Part shown: piece after piece, positions 19,016 to 27,804 of the stretch
Layout of the letters: every line of letters begins with the position of its first letter
How positions within the stretch are numbered: position 1 is the stretch's first letter
From: Lentimicrobium saccharophilum
GTDB taxonomy: Bacteria; Bacteroidota; Bacteroidia; Bacteroidales; Lentimicrobiaceae
Assembly: GCF_001192835.1 (NCBI RefSeq)
Contig: NZ_DF968182.1
Span: 1,924,345 to 1,988,344 of the forward strand
DNA length: 64,000 bases
Direction: 5' to 3'
Notes under the pieces: model-generated
Seen by the model: only the letters and a program-made list of their open reading frames with translations
Told to the model about the DNA's origin: nothing
Databases searched by the model: none
Made by a program: the position numbers and the translations under genes

Positions 19016-19579
19016 TCAGACTTTAAGCATGCCCCTGAATCCCCGGGATGCATAGTAAGATTCAGCACCATTGTGATAAACAAAAACCTTACCATAACGG
19101 AAATCGCCAAAAAGAGCACCGCCAAGTTTCCGCACCTCCTCAGGAGTGATGATCCAGCTGGAAGTAGTGGTATCGAAGCTGCCCAGCGTTTGCAAAACCC
19201 GGTATTCCGCTTCGGCCAGCACCTCAATGCCCATAGTCTCAGCCATTTCCAGCGCGCTGCCCACCGGCTTGTTCTGTCTGCGCGATTCCAGGGCCTTGCG
19301 GTCGTAACAGAGGCTTCTGCGCCCCGAAGGACTTTGCAACGAACAATCACAAAAAATAATTGCGCCGGTTGCGGGTTCCACTCCTGTTACATCCGGCTCA
19401 CCGCCTGTGCGTTCCATTTCATTCAACGACCAGAGCTTTTCCGGATGCTGCCTCAGCCTCTCCGAAACCGCCCCCCACACCATATCAGGGTGCCGGCGCA
19501 TATTTTTCAAAAAACGCGCTTCCAGCACTTTCAGCAAGGTTTCGCTATCTGCCGGGGATAAATGTCTTTTTGTTTTCAT
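19016..19579 (-). CDS. DUF4256 family protein
   Basis: A 187-residue cytoplasmic protein with no signal peptide. The start LSPADSETLLKVLEARFLKNMRRHP, the middle section with GGEPDVTG and CDCSLQSPSGRRSLCYDRKAL, and the ending LGGALFGDFRYGKVFVYHNGAESYYASRGFRGML match what I remember of the DUF4256 family, whose function is unknown. The GAESYYASRGFRG tail and YHNG are its most conserved parts. It has no operon partner; the next gene is 120 bp away. Confidence 0.7.
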   Translation of the reverse strand: MKTKRHLSPADSETLLKVLEARFLKNMRRHPDMVWGAVSERLRQHPEKLWSLNEMERTGGEPDVTGVEPATGAIIFCDCSLQSPSGRRSLCYDRKALESRRQNKPVGSALEMAETMGIEVLAEAEYRVLQTLGSFDTTTSSWIITPEEVRKLGGALFGDFRYGKVFVYHNGAESYYASRGFRGMLKV

Positions 19580-19699
19580 AACCGGATTGTTTTAGTGCCG
19601 GCATCCTGCACGGATACCCTGATCTCCATTAACAATCAGCAACCCATAACTGTTTAGGCCGCACCTGGTCATGAATAACAACAGACTGTCAGTAACCCT

Positions 19700-19939
19700 T
19701 CACATTTTATTGACCTCCAGAAACGCCTTCACAATCGGTTCCGCCTTATCCATGTCCGTATCAAGAATGTATAAATCAACCGAATAGGGAGTTCCGGTTG
19801 AGAATCCCCTGAAATTGGATTCTTCAAATTCATTTATAACGTTTGTTGCAATGCCTTCCTTTTCCAGTTCATGCCTAAGCAGGTTTACCGTTATTTCGGA
19901 ACCGGCAAAAACGCGGATCAGTTTGCTTTTTGTTTCCAT
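19700..19939 (-). CDS. DUF2007-like putative signal-transducing protein
   Basis: A 79-residue protein beginning KLIRVFAGSEITVNLLRHELEKEGIATNVINEFEES, with DLYILDTDMDKAEPIVKAFLE near the end. This beta-alpha-beta pattern (a value-of-tool segment, then Ala/Leu-rich helix and AxxIVxxFL tail) is that of the DUF2007 family, small ferredoxin-like-fold proteins of unclear role. Cytoplasmic and probably monocistronic. The 270 bp that follow to the MFS gene hold only a short hairpin (CCGGTT-ATTA-AACCGG at 20165-20180). Confidence 0.65.
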   Translation of the reverse strand: METKSKLIRVFAGSEITVNLLRHELEKEGIATNVINEFEESNFRGFSTGTPYSVDLYILDTDMDKAEPIVKAFLEVNKM

Positions 19940-20210
19940 AGCCTGATGAATTTATGGTATAAGGTTTATTGATATATTGATTTTACCAATATGAGTTAAC
20001 AGGCAATCCATGTTGTAGTATTTTCGAAACTGCCAATTATTTTGCAATTATTCCCTTTTCAGGAAGGTTTATAGGTTATTAGCCCGACAGTATTATGGTA
20101 ATAGTTAAAAAATGATCCCGGCGGCTTATCTGAAATTTTGCAGGATGCTGAATTTTAACCACCTCCGGTTATTAAACCGGGAAAGCAAAAAGACCACCCT
20201 GCCGCTTCAG

Positions 20211-21395
20211 TTATAATTCAGCAACTCCGTTGACAGGCTTTGGTACGGTGAAAAAATAAGCGGCAACGATCAATGTCATGGTCGCTGTTAAAACAAAGGC
20301 TGTTGCCGCCCCGAACTTAAACCAGACAAATCCGGTCAGTGAGCTTGCCAGCATTGTGCATATACTCTGAAGCCCTGAAAATGTCCCGATTGCCGTTGCA
20401 GTATCCTTTTTTCCGGTAATGTTCGAAATCCAGGCTTTGGAAATCCCTTCTGTTGCGGAAGCATAAACGCCATACAAAAAGAACAATCCGAAAAAGACGT
20501 AAAGATTTGTGTTTACTGCCATCCCAAAATATACAGCCGAAAACACCAACAGCCCGGCGATGAATATTGCTTTCAATCCGACGCTGTCGGCAAGGATGCC
20601 CATCGGGAATGCAAACAAGGCGTAAACCAGATTATAAAAAATATAAACCCCGATAACCATTGTGTCGTTTAATCCCGCCTGTTTTGCCTGCAGCAAAAGA
20701 AACACATCCGAACTGTTGAAAAGCGTAAAAACCAAAAGCCCGGCTACAACTTTTCTGTAAACCGCCGGGCTCTGTTTCCAGTACTTTAAAAATGAAAAGA
20801 AACCTGTTCTGACCTTTGGTTTGTCCTTGTGAACATTTTTTTCTTTGAGGCGGAGTGAAGAAATAATGGCGAGCAGTCCCGGAATCAGTGCAATGAAAAA
20901 CAGTGTCCTGTAGTCCTCAGGATAGAAATACAGATAAATTAAAGCCAGGCCTGGACCGATTACCGCGCCCAGTGTGTCCATAGAGCGGTGAAACCCGAAA
21001 ACTTTTCCCTTTGTTTCCGGAGTCGCTTCGTCAGAAAGCAAGGCGTCTCTGGCCCCTGTCCGGATACCTTTGCCAAAGCGGTCCATTGTCCGTGCAAAGA
21101 ATATCCAGAGCGGAAATGTAAATACCGCCATCATGGGCTTTGATAACGCACTTAAAGCATAACCCATCTGCACAAAAGGGACGCGCCTGCCTGAAGTGTC
21201 GGAAAGTTTTCCGAAATAACCCTTGCTTAAACCCGCCGTTGCTTCGGCAATGCCTTCAAGTACTCCGATCAGCACCACTGAAAACCCGATTGTTTTTAAA
21301 TAAATGGGCATTACCGGGTACAGCATTTCGCTTGCCGTATCGGTAAACAAACTTACTGCCGATAAAATCCAGACTGCCCGTGAAATGTATTTCAT
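20211..21395 (-). CDS. major facilitator superfamily transporter
   Basis: A 394-residue membrane protein with the 12-helix pattern of MFS carriers. The loop between helices 2 and 3 reads GYFGKLSDTSGRRVPF, the signature GxLaDrxGrR-like motif, and FGKGIRTGARDALLSD recalls the related family of putative multidrug or sugar-phosphate-like exporters. The second half repeats the motif weakly (PMGILADSVGLK). No substrate can be assigned. It is the last gene of the GC-richer region; a decayed attC-like copy follows upstream of its promoter. Confidence 0.85.
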   Translation of the reverse strand: MKYISRAVWILSAVSLFTDTASEMLYPVMPIYLKTIGFSVVLIGVLEGIAEATAGLSKGYFGKLSDTSGRRVPFVQMGYALSALSKPMMAVFTFPLWIFFARTMDRFGKGIRTGARDALLSDEATPETKGKVFGFHRSMDTLGAVIGPGLALIYLYFYPEDYRTLFFIALIPGLLAIISSLRLKEKNVHKDKPKVRTGFFSFLKYWKQSPAVYRKVVAGLLVFTLFNSSDVFLLLQAKQAGLNDTMVIGVYIFYNLVYALFAFPMGILADSVGLKAIFIAGLLVFSAVYFGMAVNTNLYVFFGLFFLYGVYASATEGISKAWISNITGKKDTATAIGTFSGLQSICTMLASSLTGFVWFKFGAATAFVLTATMTLIVAAYFFTVPKPVNGVAEL

Positions 21396-21460
21396 AATTC
21401 AGTTTGCTGATCTGCTATATCATTACCTGCCAAAAGGTTTGCCGCTGCCGCCCGGGTTCG

Positions 21461-21578
21461 TCAGCGGTTGAGGCCAAGCGCTGGACGGCAGTTTTGAAAG
21501 TATCTCTCCCGGGCCTGCAGAATTATTAATAAATGTACAAGCTTTCCCCTTACAACCATGCGCCCGTCCGCTTATTGT
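21461..21578 (-). repeat. decayed attC-like site C1 (type 1)
   Basis: Clearly related to the type 1 sites further right: GGTTGAGGCCAAGCGCTGG, then GGCAGTTTTGAAAGTATCTC, AATAAATGTACAAGC and ACCATGCGCCCG in order. The AAC core is AGC and the GTT end is unrecognisable, so it is probably inactive. It marks the left edge of the cassette array. Confidence 0.7.
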
Positions 21579-21596
21579 CTATCTTTCAAACAATAT

Positions 21597-22472
21597 TTAT
21601 CCTTTTACAATCTTTTTTACAACGTTTGTATTTACACCAAATACTCTTATAAAATAAACACCGTTTTCAAACTGAGACATGTCTATCTCTGTTTTGGCCT
21701 GTTGCATCGGATGATTAAATAATAGTTGTCCTTGAATGTTATAAACTGAAATTGACAAACCATTTTGAAATGCAGCATGTGAGATAATAATAGTATTATT
21801 TGCCGGATTCGGGAAAGCGCTTACTCCATTCCGGATTTCAATTTCAGGCGCGCCTTCGGTATGAATTAACAACTTAATGTCATCTAGTATCCAACCAGCT
21901 TTACCAGTCTGAACACTGTCACTAATAAATGTATAGCGAAACAGGAGCGTGTCAATATTTTCAACATTTGGTAACATCGCGAAAAATTCGGTCCATTCAG
22001 AAATTCTTCCGGTAAATATTGGCTTTGGGGTTAACCAGAACCCATCCGGAATGACATTGTTTGATAGTATATTGTTCCAGCTTAAGCCATTATCTGTTGA
22101 AAGTTCTATCAATCCAAAGTCTGTTAATGAGTCGCTTTCCATTTTGTAGAATGCTCCGATCATCGGCATGCACCAACACTGGGAATGATCTGTCAATTGA
22201 ACTGTAAATGAAGACGTGTCGTTAACCCGATAAGGCCCGGTACTATCGGTGAGAATAGCTAAAGGCGCAGAAAATGCACTTTCAAACGTTTGTTTATTTG
22301 GTATACAAATGTGCCAGTTACTCATGGAATATGATGTGTCAATTTTGTAAACACCCCAACAAGGATTGCTTTCAAAATTAATAACACAATCATAGTCATA
22401 AGATTGTCCGCTTGATGAACCAAATATTGCTATGATTGCCGATAGAAGAAGTAGTGTTTTTTTCATTTGCAT
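21597..22472 (-). CDS. secreted protein with T9SS type A sorting domain
   Basis: The frame is open from 22547, but a signal peptide begins at M (22472 or 22466: MKKTLLLLSAIIAIFGSSSGQ), giving about 290 residues. The body is a beta-rich domain with paired cysteines (DCVINFESNPCWGVYKI; SQCWCMPMIGAFYKME) and GWILDDIKLLIH, reminiscent of a jelly-roll module of surface proteins. The C-terminus GVSAFPNPANNTIIISHA ... LSISVYNIQGQLL ... FENGVYFIRVF is a classic type A type IX secretion signal. The protein should be surface-exposed or released; ligand unknown. It is the leftmost cargo gene of the array. Confidence 0.8.
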   Translation of the reverse strand: MQMKKTLLLLSAIIAIFGSSSGQSYDYDCVINFESNPCWGVYKIDTSYSMSNWHICIPNKQTFESAFSAPLAILTDSTGPYRVNDTSSFTVQLTDHSQCWCMPMIGAFYKMESDSLTDFGLIELSTDNGLSWNNILSNNVIPDGFWLTPKPIFTGRISEWTEFFAMLPNVENIDTLLFRYTFISDSVQTGKAGWILDDIKLLIHTEGAPEIEIRNGVSAFPNPANNTIIISHAAFQNGLSISVYNIQGQLLFNHPMQQAKTEIDMSQFENGVYFIRVFGVNTNVVKKIVKG

Positions 22473-22630
22473 GTTGTTAGTTTTGCCTGTAATGTCGTGT
22501 TGACAACAGTGATTATTATCTGTGTGAATCAAAATATCCCGGGTCACATGATATGTAAAGCAACAGATGAATGAAACTTCTTCCGAAGACGCTCAATAGT
22601 CTATATCAAACTAAAACTATTAAAGGCCAG

Positions 22631-23653
22631 TCAGTTCAATGCCTTTTGCACTGCAGGATGGTCTTCGGGAAGGCGTTTCCACATCTGATCGGTAATAACA
22701 ATTACCGCAACAAACACAAACAAGACTATAATCATGATATTCAGTTCTAAAGGCTGGAGAAATGCAACTACAGTATTTGCAGATGCGTGAGCGATGCCAG
22801 CGACCAGCACGCTTCCGCGACTCCGATTATAACACCAGCAAAGAATAATACCGGAAGGTATGTGCAGCAGGCAAGAATTGACCCAGAACGATATTGTCAA
22901 GACAGCTTTACCTTCACCGATCCAAAGAAATAAGTGCCACGGTACCCATAACAGAGCCAGTATCAGGCCGGCAACAAGAGGGCTGGCATACACCTGGAGC
23001 CTGGGAAGCGCGAAACCGCGCCATCCCACTTCTTCACCGGTTCCGTTAAAGAAAAAGAACTGTGACAGAAGTTTTACAACAATCAACCCGGCCAGGCCAA
23101 AACCTGTAGCCGGAAGGCTGGAAAATGAGGGTGACTCTGGACCCAGTAACCTGCTGATTAAAGCCGAAATCAATGTCAGGGAAGGAAAAACCAATAACGC
23201 GATAATAATCCACGCAGGAATCGCGCCTGATCTGAATGACTTCAGTTGAAACCCTCTTACAATGGAGTAACGGGTATAGACGAGATTCACGATGAATGCT
23301 ACAGGAAGAGCTGAGATAGCCACCAAAACCACAAGTGCGGTCGATACTGGCCCTTTATTAATGAAAAGATGATTTGCAATAAAGGCCACCGTTACAACGA
23401 TCCATGAGATGAAGAAAGCGATCCATGAAATCCTTTTTTTTGCCGATGGTCGGTTTGAACCGGAAATGCATGCTACCGTTATCCCAGCAAGGGCAGGTCC
23501 ACAGGTTGCCAGGAACATCAGGGGCAAAACAAGATACTTCCCGTTCATGACTGCTATATAGGAAAATCCCAAACCCCATGTTATCACGAATGTGATGATA
23601 AAAAAAGCTGTAACCTGGTGACAGCCGATCCATTTGAAAGTTTTAGCAATCAT
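22631..23653 (-). CDS. CPBP family intramembrane metalloprotease
   Basis: A 340-residue membrane protein with about eight hydrophobic segments. The active-site motifs of the CPBP (CAAX prenyl protease 2/bacteriocin-processing) family are present in order: GTGEEVGWRGFALPRLQ (EExxxR), PWHLFLW (motif 2 histidine) and IAHASANTVVAFL (motif 3, HxxxN). These metal-binding residues are all intact, so it is probably active. Bacterial members process peptides or give bacteriocin self-immunity; the target here is unknown. It shares the C1-C2 cassette with the T9SS protein gene. Confidence 0.85.
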   Translation of the reverse strand: MIAKTFKWIGCHQVTAFFIITFVITWGLGFSYIAVMNGKYLVLPLMFLATCGPALAGITVACISGSNRPSAKKRISWIAFFISWIVVTVAFIANHLFINKGPVSTALVVLVAISALPVAFIVNLVYTRYSIVRGFQLKSFRSGAIPAWIIIALLVFPSLTLISALISRLLGPESPSFSSLPATGFGLAGLIVVKLLSQFFFFNGTGEEVGWRGFALPRLQVYASPLVAGLILALLWVPWHLFLWIGEGKAVLTISFWVNSCLLHIPSGIILCWCYNRSRGSVLVAGIAHASANTVVAFLQPLELNIMIIVLFVFVAVIVITDQMWKRLPEDHPAVQKALN

Positions 23654-23909
23654 AATTTCTCGCTATTATTGGGTTTGAAAAAAAATGATATAATTTCGTA
23701 ATAACTGAATTATTAGGTTGTAATTTTCATTTTATAGAAAAGTTAAATAAAAGTACTTAATTGAGATTAATGAATTTACATTTGAAGCATTGCAATTTAC
23801 GAATAGCATATTTTGAAGAATCATCCCCATAAATTTCTCCGATTGTTTAAAATGGTTTGTTTGGTTTATTCTCAGGGTTTATCTTCTTTTCTTGTGCACT
23901 TTTCCTTAC

Positions 23910-24036
23910 CGCCAACATTTTGCGTTTAAGTGCTGTTGCCATTGCCACTATTGCTTCGTAAATAAAGATACGTTGCAAATATTGAACAGACAATAATTAC
24001 CACTAAGTGGCAATGGCATTTACACGCAGTTGTGCG
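23910..24036 (-). repeat. attC-like site C2
   Basis: CGCCAAC at the left and GTTGTGCG at the right bound inverted arms TGCGTTTAAGTGC..TTGCCATTGCCAC / GTGGCAATGGCATTTACACGCA. The 595-bp gap between genes (23654-24248) contains this site and otherwise AT-rich sequence without a gene. The cassette to its right starts GTTGTGCGAA and ends TTCGCACAAC at C3. Confidence 0.75.
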
Positions 24037-24248
24037 AAGTTGCTGGCTTTCGGGTAAGTTTATTTCATAGAAATATTGAATATTTTAGTAATATGTATTT
24101 CATTTATATCTATGATTTAAATCGCTCCGGGAGGTAATGGCAGTAAGCTGTTTAATGCAAATTCACAATCAAAACAGTGTCAAATATAAATCACTGAATT
24201 AATGAATAACCTCCGTCCCTGGAAATACAGATATAGCAGCCAAAAGAA

Positions 24249-24722
24249 TTATAACCACCGTCGAACGCGGTGCCGATAGCTGACAAACTGCTCACCAAAG
24301 GTTTGCTGGAGTTTTTTTTCTTCGGGGGGAATAAGTAGAAAGTTCGCAAGCACAAAGAAAAGAAGTGGGAAAAGAAAAGCAATCAGCGATCCGAGAAGTA
24401 CCGCCAGTCCTGTAAGCCATATCAGCATTCCCAAATACATCGGATTACGACTATAGCGGAATGGACCCGAGGTTACTAGTGCGCGACCGCCTGTCTGCAA
24501 TTGAAAATCGGTTCCGGCTTTGCGGAATTCTCCAGCACCCGAATTGGCCAATATCAATCCAAAAACAATGACAATAATTCCCGAGAATCTCCAGAATCCG
24601 GTTATCACCTTCTCAATTGGCAAAAGAAAGTGGAACAGAATCGGTGCACCCAGTAGTATCATAATTTCCAGAACTGTAGCAGCAGGATTTCGTCTTCGTT
24701 GCGTTGCGTTTTTCTCTTTCAT
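24249..24722 (-). CDS. isoprenylcysteine carboxyl methyltransferase-family protein
   Basis: A 157-residue integral membrane protein with about four helices. The signature GPFRYSRNPMYLGMLIWLTGLA followed by the C-terminal EEKKLQQTFGEQFVSYRHRVRRWL is that of the ICMT/phospholipid-methyltransferase superfamily, which binds S-adenosylmethionine at the conserved RNPMY, EE and Y..V.RW positions. The bacterial substrates are mostly unknown. Its ATG overlaps the end of the glycosyltransferase gene by 4 bp, so the two probably act together, for example in making a methylated glycosylated lipid or terpenoid (inference). Confidence 0.82.
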   Translation of the reverse strand: MKEKNATQRRRNPAATVLEIMILLGAPILFHFLLPIEKVITGFWRFSGIIVIVFGLILANSGAGEFRKAGTDFQLQTGGRALVTSGPFRYSRNPMYLGMLIWLTGLAVLLGSLIAFLFPLLFFVLANFLLIPPEEKKLQQTFGEQFVSYRHRVRRWL

Positions 24723-25978
24723 GTTACGTTCGCCCCTTTTCTTTCAAGAATCAATGTTTCAAGCTCGATAAGGGCACGTGCTGGTTCGTTTTTCCGTGCC
24801 ATCATCGATGCAATCGTCCTAGCCTTGTCGCGGTAACCCGATTCGTTGAGAGCACGTGTAATTGCCGAACGAAATGTCTGTGGTGTTGCCTTTTGGGAGA
24901 TTCTTATCCCCGCGCCCAGCCAAACCACACGCGCAGCAACATCTCCTTGATCGCGACCCATGGGCATACAAATAAGAGGAACCCCGTATGAAAGTGCTCC
25001 CAGAACCGTACCGTGGCCACCATGGGTTATTGCAAGAGCTGTGTGTGGAAGTATCCACTGGTGAGGCACAAACGAAACCAATGTAACATTCGCAGGAGCC
25101 TGAAACTGATCGGGACTCATGGAATATCCGAGGGTCACCATGACATGAACAGGAAGATCTTCTACGGCACGCAACAGCCGCCGTATTACATTGTCTTGTG
25201 CTTGATACGTTGTACTGAGGCTAACAAGTACCAAAGGCGTTTTGTCCTTATCATTCCACGGTAGCTTCCACGATTTAAACTGGCTCGCATCCTCTAGTTG
25301 CGGGCCACAGTATACCGTGTGGGCAGGCAATGTTGCGGGAAAGTCAAAGACGCTACTGCTCAAAACCAGCATGCGTCCTGCGCGCAGCATTTGGTCTTTG
25401 ATGGATTTTACTGAGGAGACACCAAACTGTGCGCGCGTTTCATTGAGTCTTTTCAGATTCATATTCCACAGACGTTGCAAAAGGAAATTGACCACCGAGT
25501 CACGTATTTTTCCGGCAGGGCCCTTTGCAAGAGAAAATCCGGATCCAAAAGGAGGTAATCCGGGCGCAGGTAGGGGATAAACGGTAGGGACAAGCGATGC
25601 GCACGGAATGGCCAACGCTTCAGCCACAATATACGCGCCGGTCAAGATGTAGTCGGTCACAATGATGTCAACGGGTGACAAAGCGATAGTTTCTTTTACA
25701 TCGTCGGCATATTCAGCACAAGCGGCAATTGCCACCGACGCCGGACTTTTTACTTTTCCGTCTTGATCGAGCTTCCTGGGATCGCGATCGGGTGCACGCC
25801 GATATGGGGAGAAATCGGCACCAAGCGCTTTTACTTTTTGTTCTATAGATCGGGGTCCCAATATCCTTACAATATGGCCGGCGGCAACAACCCGGCTGGC
25901 CAAAGTTAACGCCGGAGGAATAGTACCTCCTCCGTCCCATACAACAAAAAGGAATCTCTTTGTATTTGTCTGATTCAT
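24719..25978 (-). CDS. GT1-family (UGT/MGT-like) glycosyltransferase
   Basis: A 419-residue enzyme of the two-Rossmann GT-B fold. The N-terminal half begins RFLFVVWDGGGTIPPALTLASRVVAAGHIVRILG, typical of the acceptor-binding domain with its conserved Gly-rich/His-lacking loop; note WDGGG where many have GH. The C-terminal half contains the nucleotide-sugar binding signature HTALAITHGGHGTVLGALSYGVPLICMPMGRDQ. Related enzymes glycosylate macrolides, flavonoids, sterols or carotenoids. Coupled by a 4-bp overlap to the methyltransferase gene. The pair forms the C2-C3 cassette, somewhat GC-richer than its neighbours, suggesting a different source. Confidence 0.85.
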   Translation of the reverse strand: MNQTNTKRFLFVVWDGGGTIPPALTLASRVVAAGHIVRILGPRSIEQKVKALGADFSPYRRAPDRDPRKLDQDGKVKSPASVAIAACAEYADDVKETIALSPVDIIVTDYILTGAYIVAEALAIPCASLVPTVYPLPAPGLPPFGSGFSLAKGPAGKIRDSVVNFLLQRLWNMNLKRLNETRAQFGVSSVKSIKDQMLRAGRMLVLSSSVFDFPATLPAHTVYCGPQLEDASQFKSWKLPWNDKDKTPLVLVSLSTTYQAQDNVIRRLLRAVEDLPVHVMVTLGYSMSPDQFQAPANVTLVSFVPHQWILPHTALAITHGGHGTVLGALSYGVPLICMPMGRDQGDVAARVVWLGAGIRISQKATPQTFRSAITRALNESGYRDKARTIASMMARKNEPARALIELETLILERKGANVT

Positions 25979-26108
25979 TTTTTGGTTCCTGCTCTATACC
26001 TTTTCAATTCTTAATGCAACAGCCACATTTTTGGCTTCGTATAATAAATGTAATATACTTTATCAAGAAAAGATTTACGGCTGTTCAATTTCATTTTACG
26101 AGCAATTT

Positions 26109-26240
26109 CGCACAACGGTTTGCAGCTATGCCCAGCAGCCGTGTTGCGGGCTTGTCATTTTCCAGAGGTGCAATATTTCTGCGGGGCACAATGTTTCAAG
26201 TTTATATTTCATAGGCTATTGGGCAAAGGTGCTGTTATGT
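26109..26240 (-). repeat. attC-like site C3 (type 2 related)
   Basis: Left box CGCACAAC, right box GTTATGT; arms CAGCTATGCCCA / TGGGCA..GGTGCTG resemble the type 2 sites C7 and C9. The stop of the gene to its right falls inside the site, as is common for integron cassettes. Confidence 0.75.
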
Positions 26241-26650
26241 GGCGTTAATTCTTTTTCATTTAGTTTCTTAAAAAGTAGTTCATAAATACCCCAGGAGATC
26301 ATTCCAGCAATTAATGTTGCTGCAATATCTCTCCAATCACAAGTATTTGTTCCTGGCAATATAAATTGAATAAGCTCATAGACTATCAATCCCAATGTAA
26401 TAAAAATTATTAAAATTCTTCCCTGTCTATATTTTGGGTTAACAATTGCAAAATCAAAAAAGATTATCGCAATTGTGCCGGTAAAGTTTCCAATAGTGTC
26501 TGCAATCCAGAAATCAAATAAGTCATTTGAATAGATGTAAGGTCTGTATATTTTTCTGCCTATTTCAGTAAAGACAAACATGAAGACAAAAATCAGGAAG
26601 AATGCTATTCTTTTATTGTCAATAATGAATATCCTGCTTTTCTCTATCAT
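26216..26650 (-). CDS. VanZ-like small membrane protein
   Basis: A 144-residue protein with four predicted membrane helices (FFLIFVFMFVFTEIGRK, TGTIAIIFFDFAIV, RILIIFITLGLIVYELIQ, IAATLIAGMISWGIYEL). The segment QFILPGTNTCDWRDIAATLIAGMISWG resembles the QF.IPGR.FDW.D..ANT.G signature of VanZ-like proteins, but this is a weak likeness. Function unknown. Its stop lies within attC site C3. It shares the C3-C4 cassette with the small gene that precedes it. Confidence 0.65.
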   Translation of the reverse strand: MIEKSRIFIIDNKRIAFFLIFVFMFVFTEIGRKIYRPYIYSNDLFDFWIADTIGNFTGTIAIIFFDFAIVNPKYRQGRILIIFITLGLIVYELIQFILPGTNTCDWRDIAATLIAGMISWGIYELLFKKLNEKELTPHNSTFAQ

Positions 26651-26662
26651 CTGAAAGGTAAA

Positions 26663-26845
26663 TTATCTGGTCTTTTCTACAACTAAAACAAAGTCAATTT
26701 TGGATGTTGCTCCCATAAGTTGGAAAGTTGGCCGAACATTCGGTATTACCGAAATAACTTCACCATCCAGTTTATTCAGAAACTGTTCTAATTTTTCCTG
26801 CATATTGTCGCTATTGACTTCTATGCGATGTACTCTGTATTTCAT
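26663..26845 (-). CDS. small hypothetical protein (60 aa)
   Basis: A 60-residue protein, MKYRVHRIEVNSDNMQEKLEQFLNKL ... DFVLVVEKTR. A beta-alpha-beta pattern with an amphipathic helix and a closing beta-strand reminds me of small dodecin-like or DUF4177-like proteins, but I cannot assign a family. It lies 12 bp before the VanZ-like gene on the same strand and is likely co-transcribed. Codon use and the strong fit of start to the cassette boundary support a real gene. Confidence 0.6.
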   Translation of the reverse strand: MKYRVHRIEVNSDNMQEKLEQFLNKLDGEVISVIPNVRPTFQLMGATSKIDFVLVVEKTR

Positions 26846-26893
26846 AATGCTTTTTTTTAAATTATTTATTTAGTGTTGCCTGTTTTTATAATG

Positions 26894-27025
26894 CCACATA
26901 ACTTCTGAGGCTAGCACTGGCGGCAGTTTTGAAAACTTATCTTTCCGACCAGCACAATTTCTCATTAAATGTACAATCTTTCTCCTCACAACCATGCGCC
27001 CGATAGCGTTTAGGCTTTGTTACCC
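26894..27025 (-). repeat. attC-like site C4 (type 1)
   Basis: Left box CCACATAAC, right box GTTACCC. Arms and loop are those of type 1: GAGGCTAGCACTGGCGGCAG, AATGTACAATCTTTCTCC, ACCATGCGCCCG. The cassette to its right starts GTTACCCACG and ends CGTGGGTAAC. Confidence 0.85.
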
Positions 27026-27035
27026 ACGGTTTGTA

Positions 27036-27359
27036 TTATTCCACGAAAGTTTCCCTTATGGTATTTTTTACTTCAATGATTTCTTTATCAGCAAGTTCGC
27101 CTAATATTTTTATTATTCTTTGTTTATCGATTGTTCTGATTTGATCAATAACTACCCAGCCAATTTGATCATTGTGCTTTACTTTGACTCGTGTAGGATA
27201 TTTCCTTGACTGAGAGGTCATTGGAGCAATAGTAATTGTTTGCAGATGCTGATTCATTTCATCTGGAGAGATTACTACACAAGGTCTGGTTTTTTTGATC
27301 TCGCTACCGACAGTTGGATCCAGATTAACAAGAATAATAGAATATTGTACTATTTCCAT
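27036..27359 (-). CDS. mazF: MazF/PemK-type endoribonuclease toxin
   Basis: A 107-residue protein with the MazF layout: YSIILVNLDPTVGSEIKKTRPCVVISPDEMN (loop S1-S2 with conserved G.EI...RP.VV), then TITIAPMTSQSRKYPTRV (the T/S-rich loop) and GWVVIDQIRTIDKQRI (conserved DQ.R..D). Such toxins cut mRNA at short sequence motifs. The antitoxin gene lies directly upstream and overlaps by 10 bp. The pair fills the C4-C5 cassette; toxin-antitoxin cassettes are frequent in large integrons and are thought to stabilise them. Confidence 0.92.
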   Translation of the reverse strand: MEIVQYSIILVNLDPTVGSEIKKTRPCVVISPDEMNQHLQTITIAPMTSQSRKYPTRVKVKHNDQIGWVVIDQIRTIDKQRIIKILGELADKEIIEVKNTIRETFVE

Positions 27360-27595
27360 TCTTCAAAATGTTCATCATCAAAAACATCTGCTATCAGCGG
27401 CTTATCATCATTGTTTTCATGCATTTTTTTAAACGCTTTTTCCCAACCTTTTCTTGGGGTTGATTTTGGTCGAATAATAATATAGCCTTTCTCAAGGATC
27501 AGTTCAACCGTGTCCTTGATATTATATTTTTCAAGAAGGGTTTTGCTTAATCGTATCCCTTTTGAATTGCCTATTTGTATTACGGATAAATCCAT
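27350..27595 (-). CDS. mazE: MazE/AbrB-type antitoxin
   Basis: An 81-residue protein with an N-terminal swapped-hairpin AbrB/MazE DNA-binding domain (MDLSVIQIGNSKGIRLSKTLLEKYNIKDTVELILEKGYIIIRP) and an acidic C-terminal tail (DDKPLIADVFDDEHFEEWK) that would wrap around and inhibit the toxin. As in most mazEF operons the antitoxin is first and the complex probably represses its own promoter, located between this start and site C5. Confidence 0.9.
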   Translation of the reverse strand: MDLSVIQIGNSKGIRLSKTLLEKYNIKDTVELILEKGYIIIRPKSTPRKGWEKAFKKMHENNDDKPLIADVFDDEHFEEWK

Positions 27596-27672
27596 GGTAG
27601 ATTATTTTGTAAATACAAAGTTATTACATTTTTTTCTAAAAACGTACAACAATCGATTTTTTTTCAAATCGT

Positions 27673-27804
27673 GGGTAACGGTTGAGGCTAAGCGCTGGCG
27701 GGCTCTTTTGAAAATATATCATTCCGGTCAGCACAATTTTCAATAAATGTACAATCTTTCTCCTTAAAACCATGCGCCCGTTAGCGTTTAGCCTTTGTTG
27801 TGCG
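27673..27804 (-). repeat. attC-like site C5 (type 1)
   Basis: Left box GGGTAAC, right box GTTGTGCG. Type 1 arms GGCTAAGCGCTGGCGGGC / GCCCGTTAGCGTTTAGCC. Nearly identical to C10, with which it shares a duplicated cassette. Confidence 0.88.

Noticed and set aside
25979-26215. A small plus-strand gene in the gap before the VanZ-like protein
   Set aside because: The two short plus frames here overlap site C3 and each other in different phases and resemble no protein.
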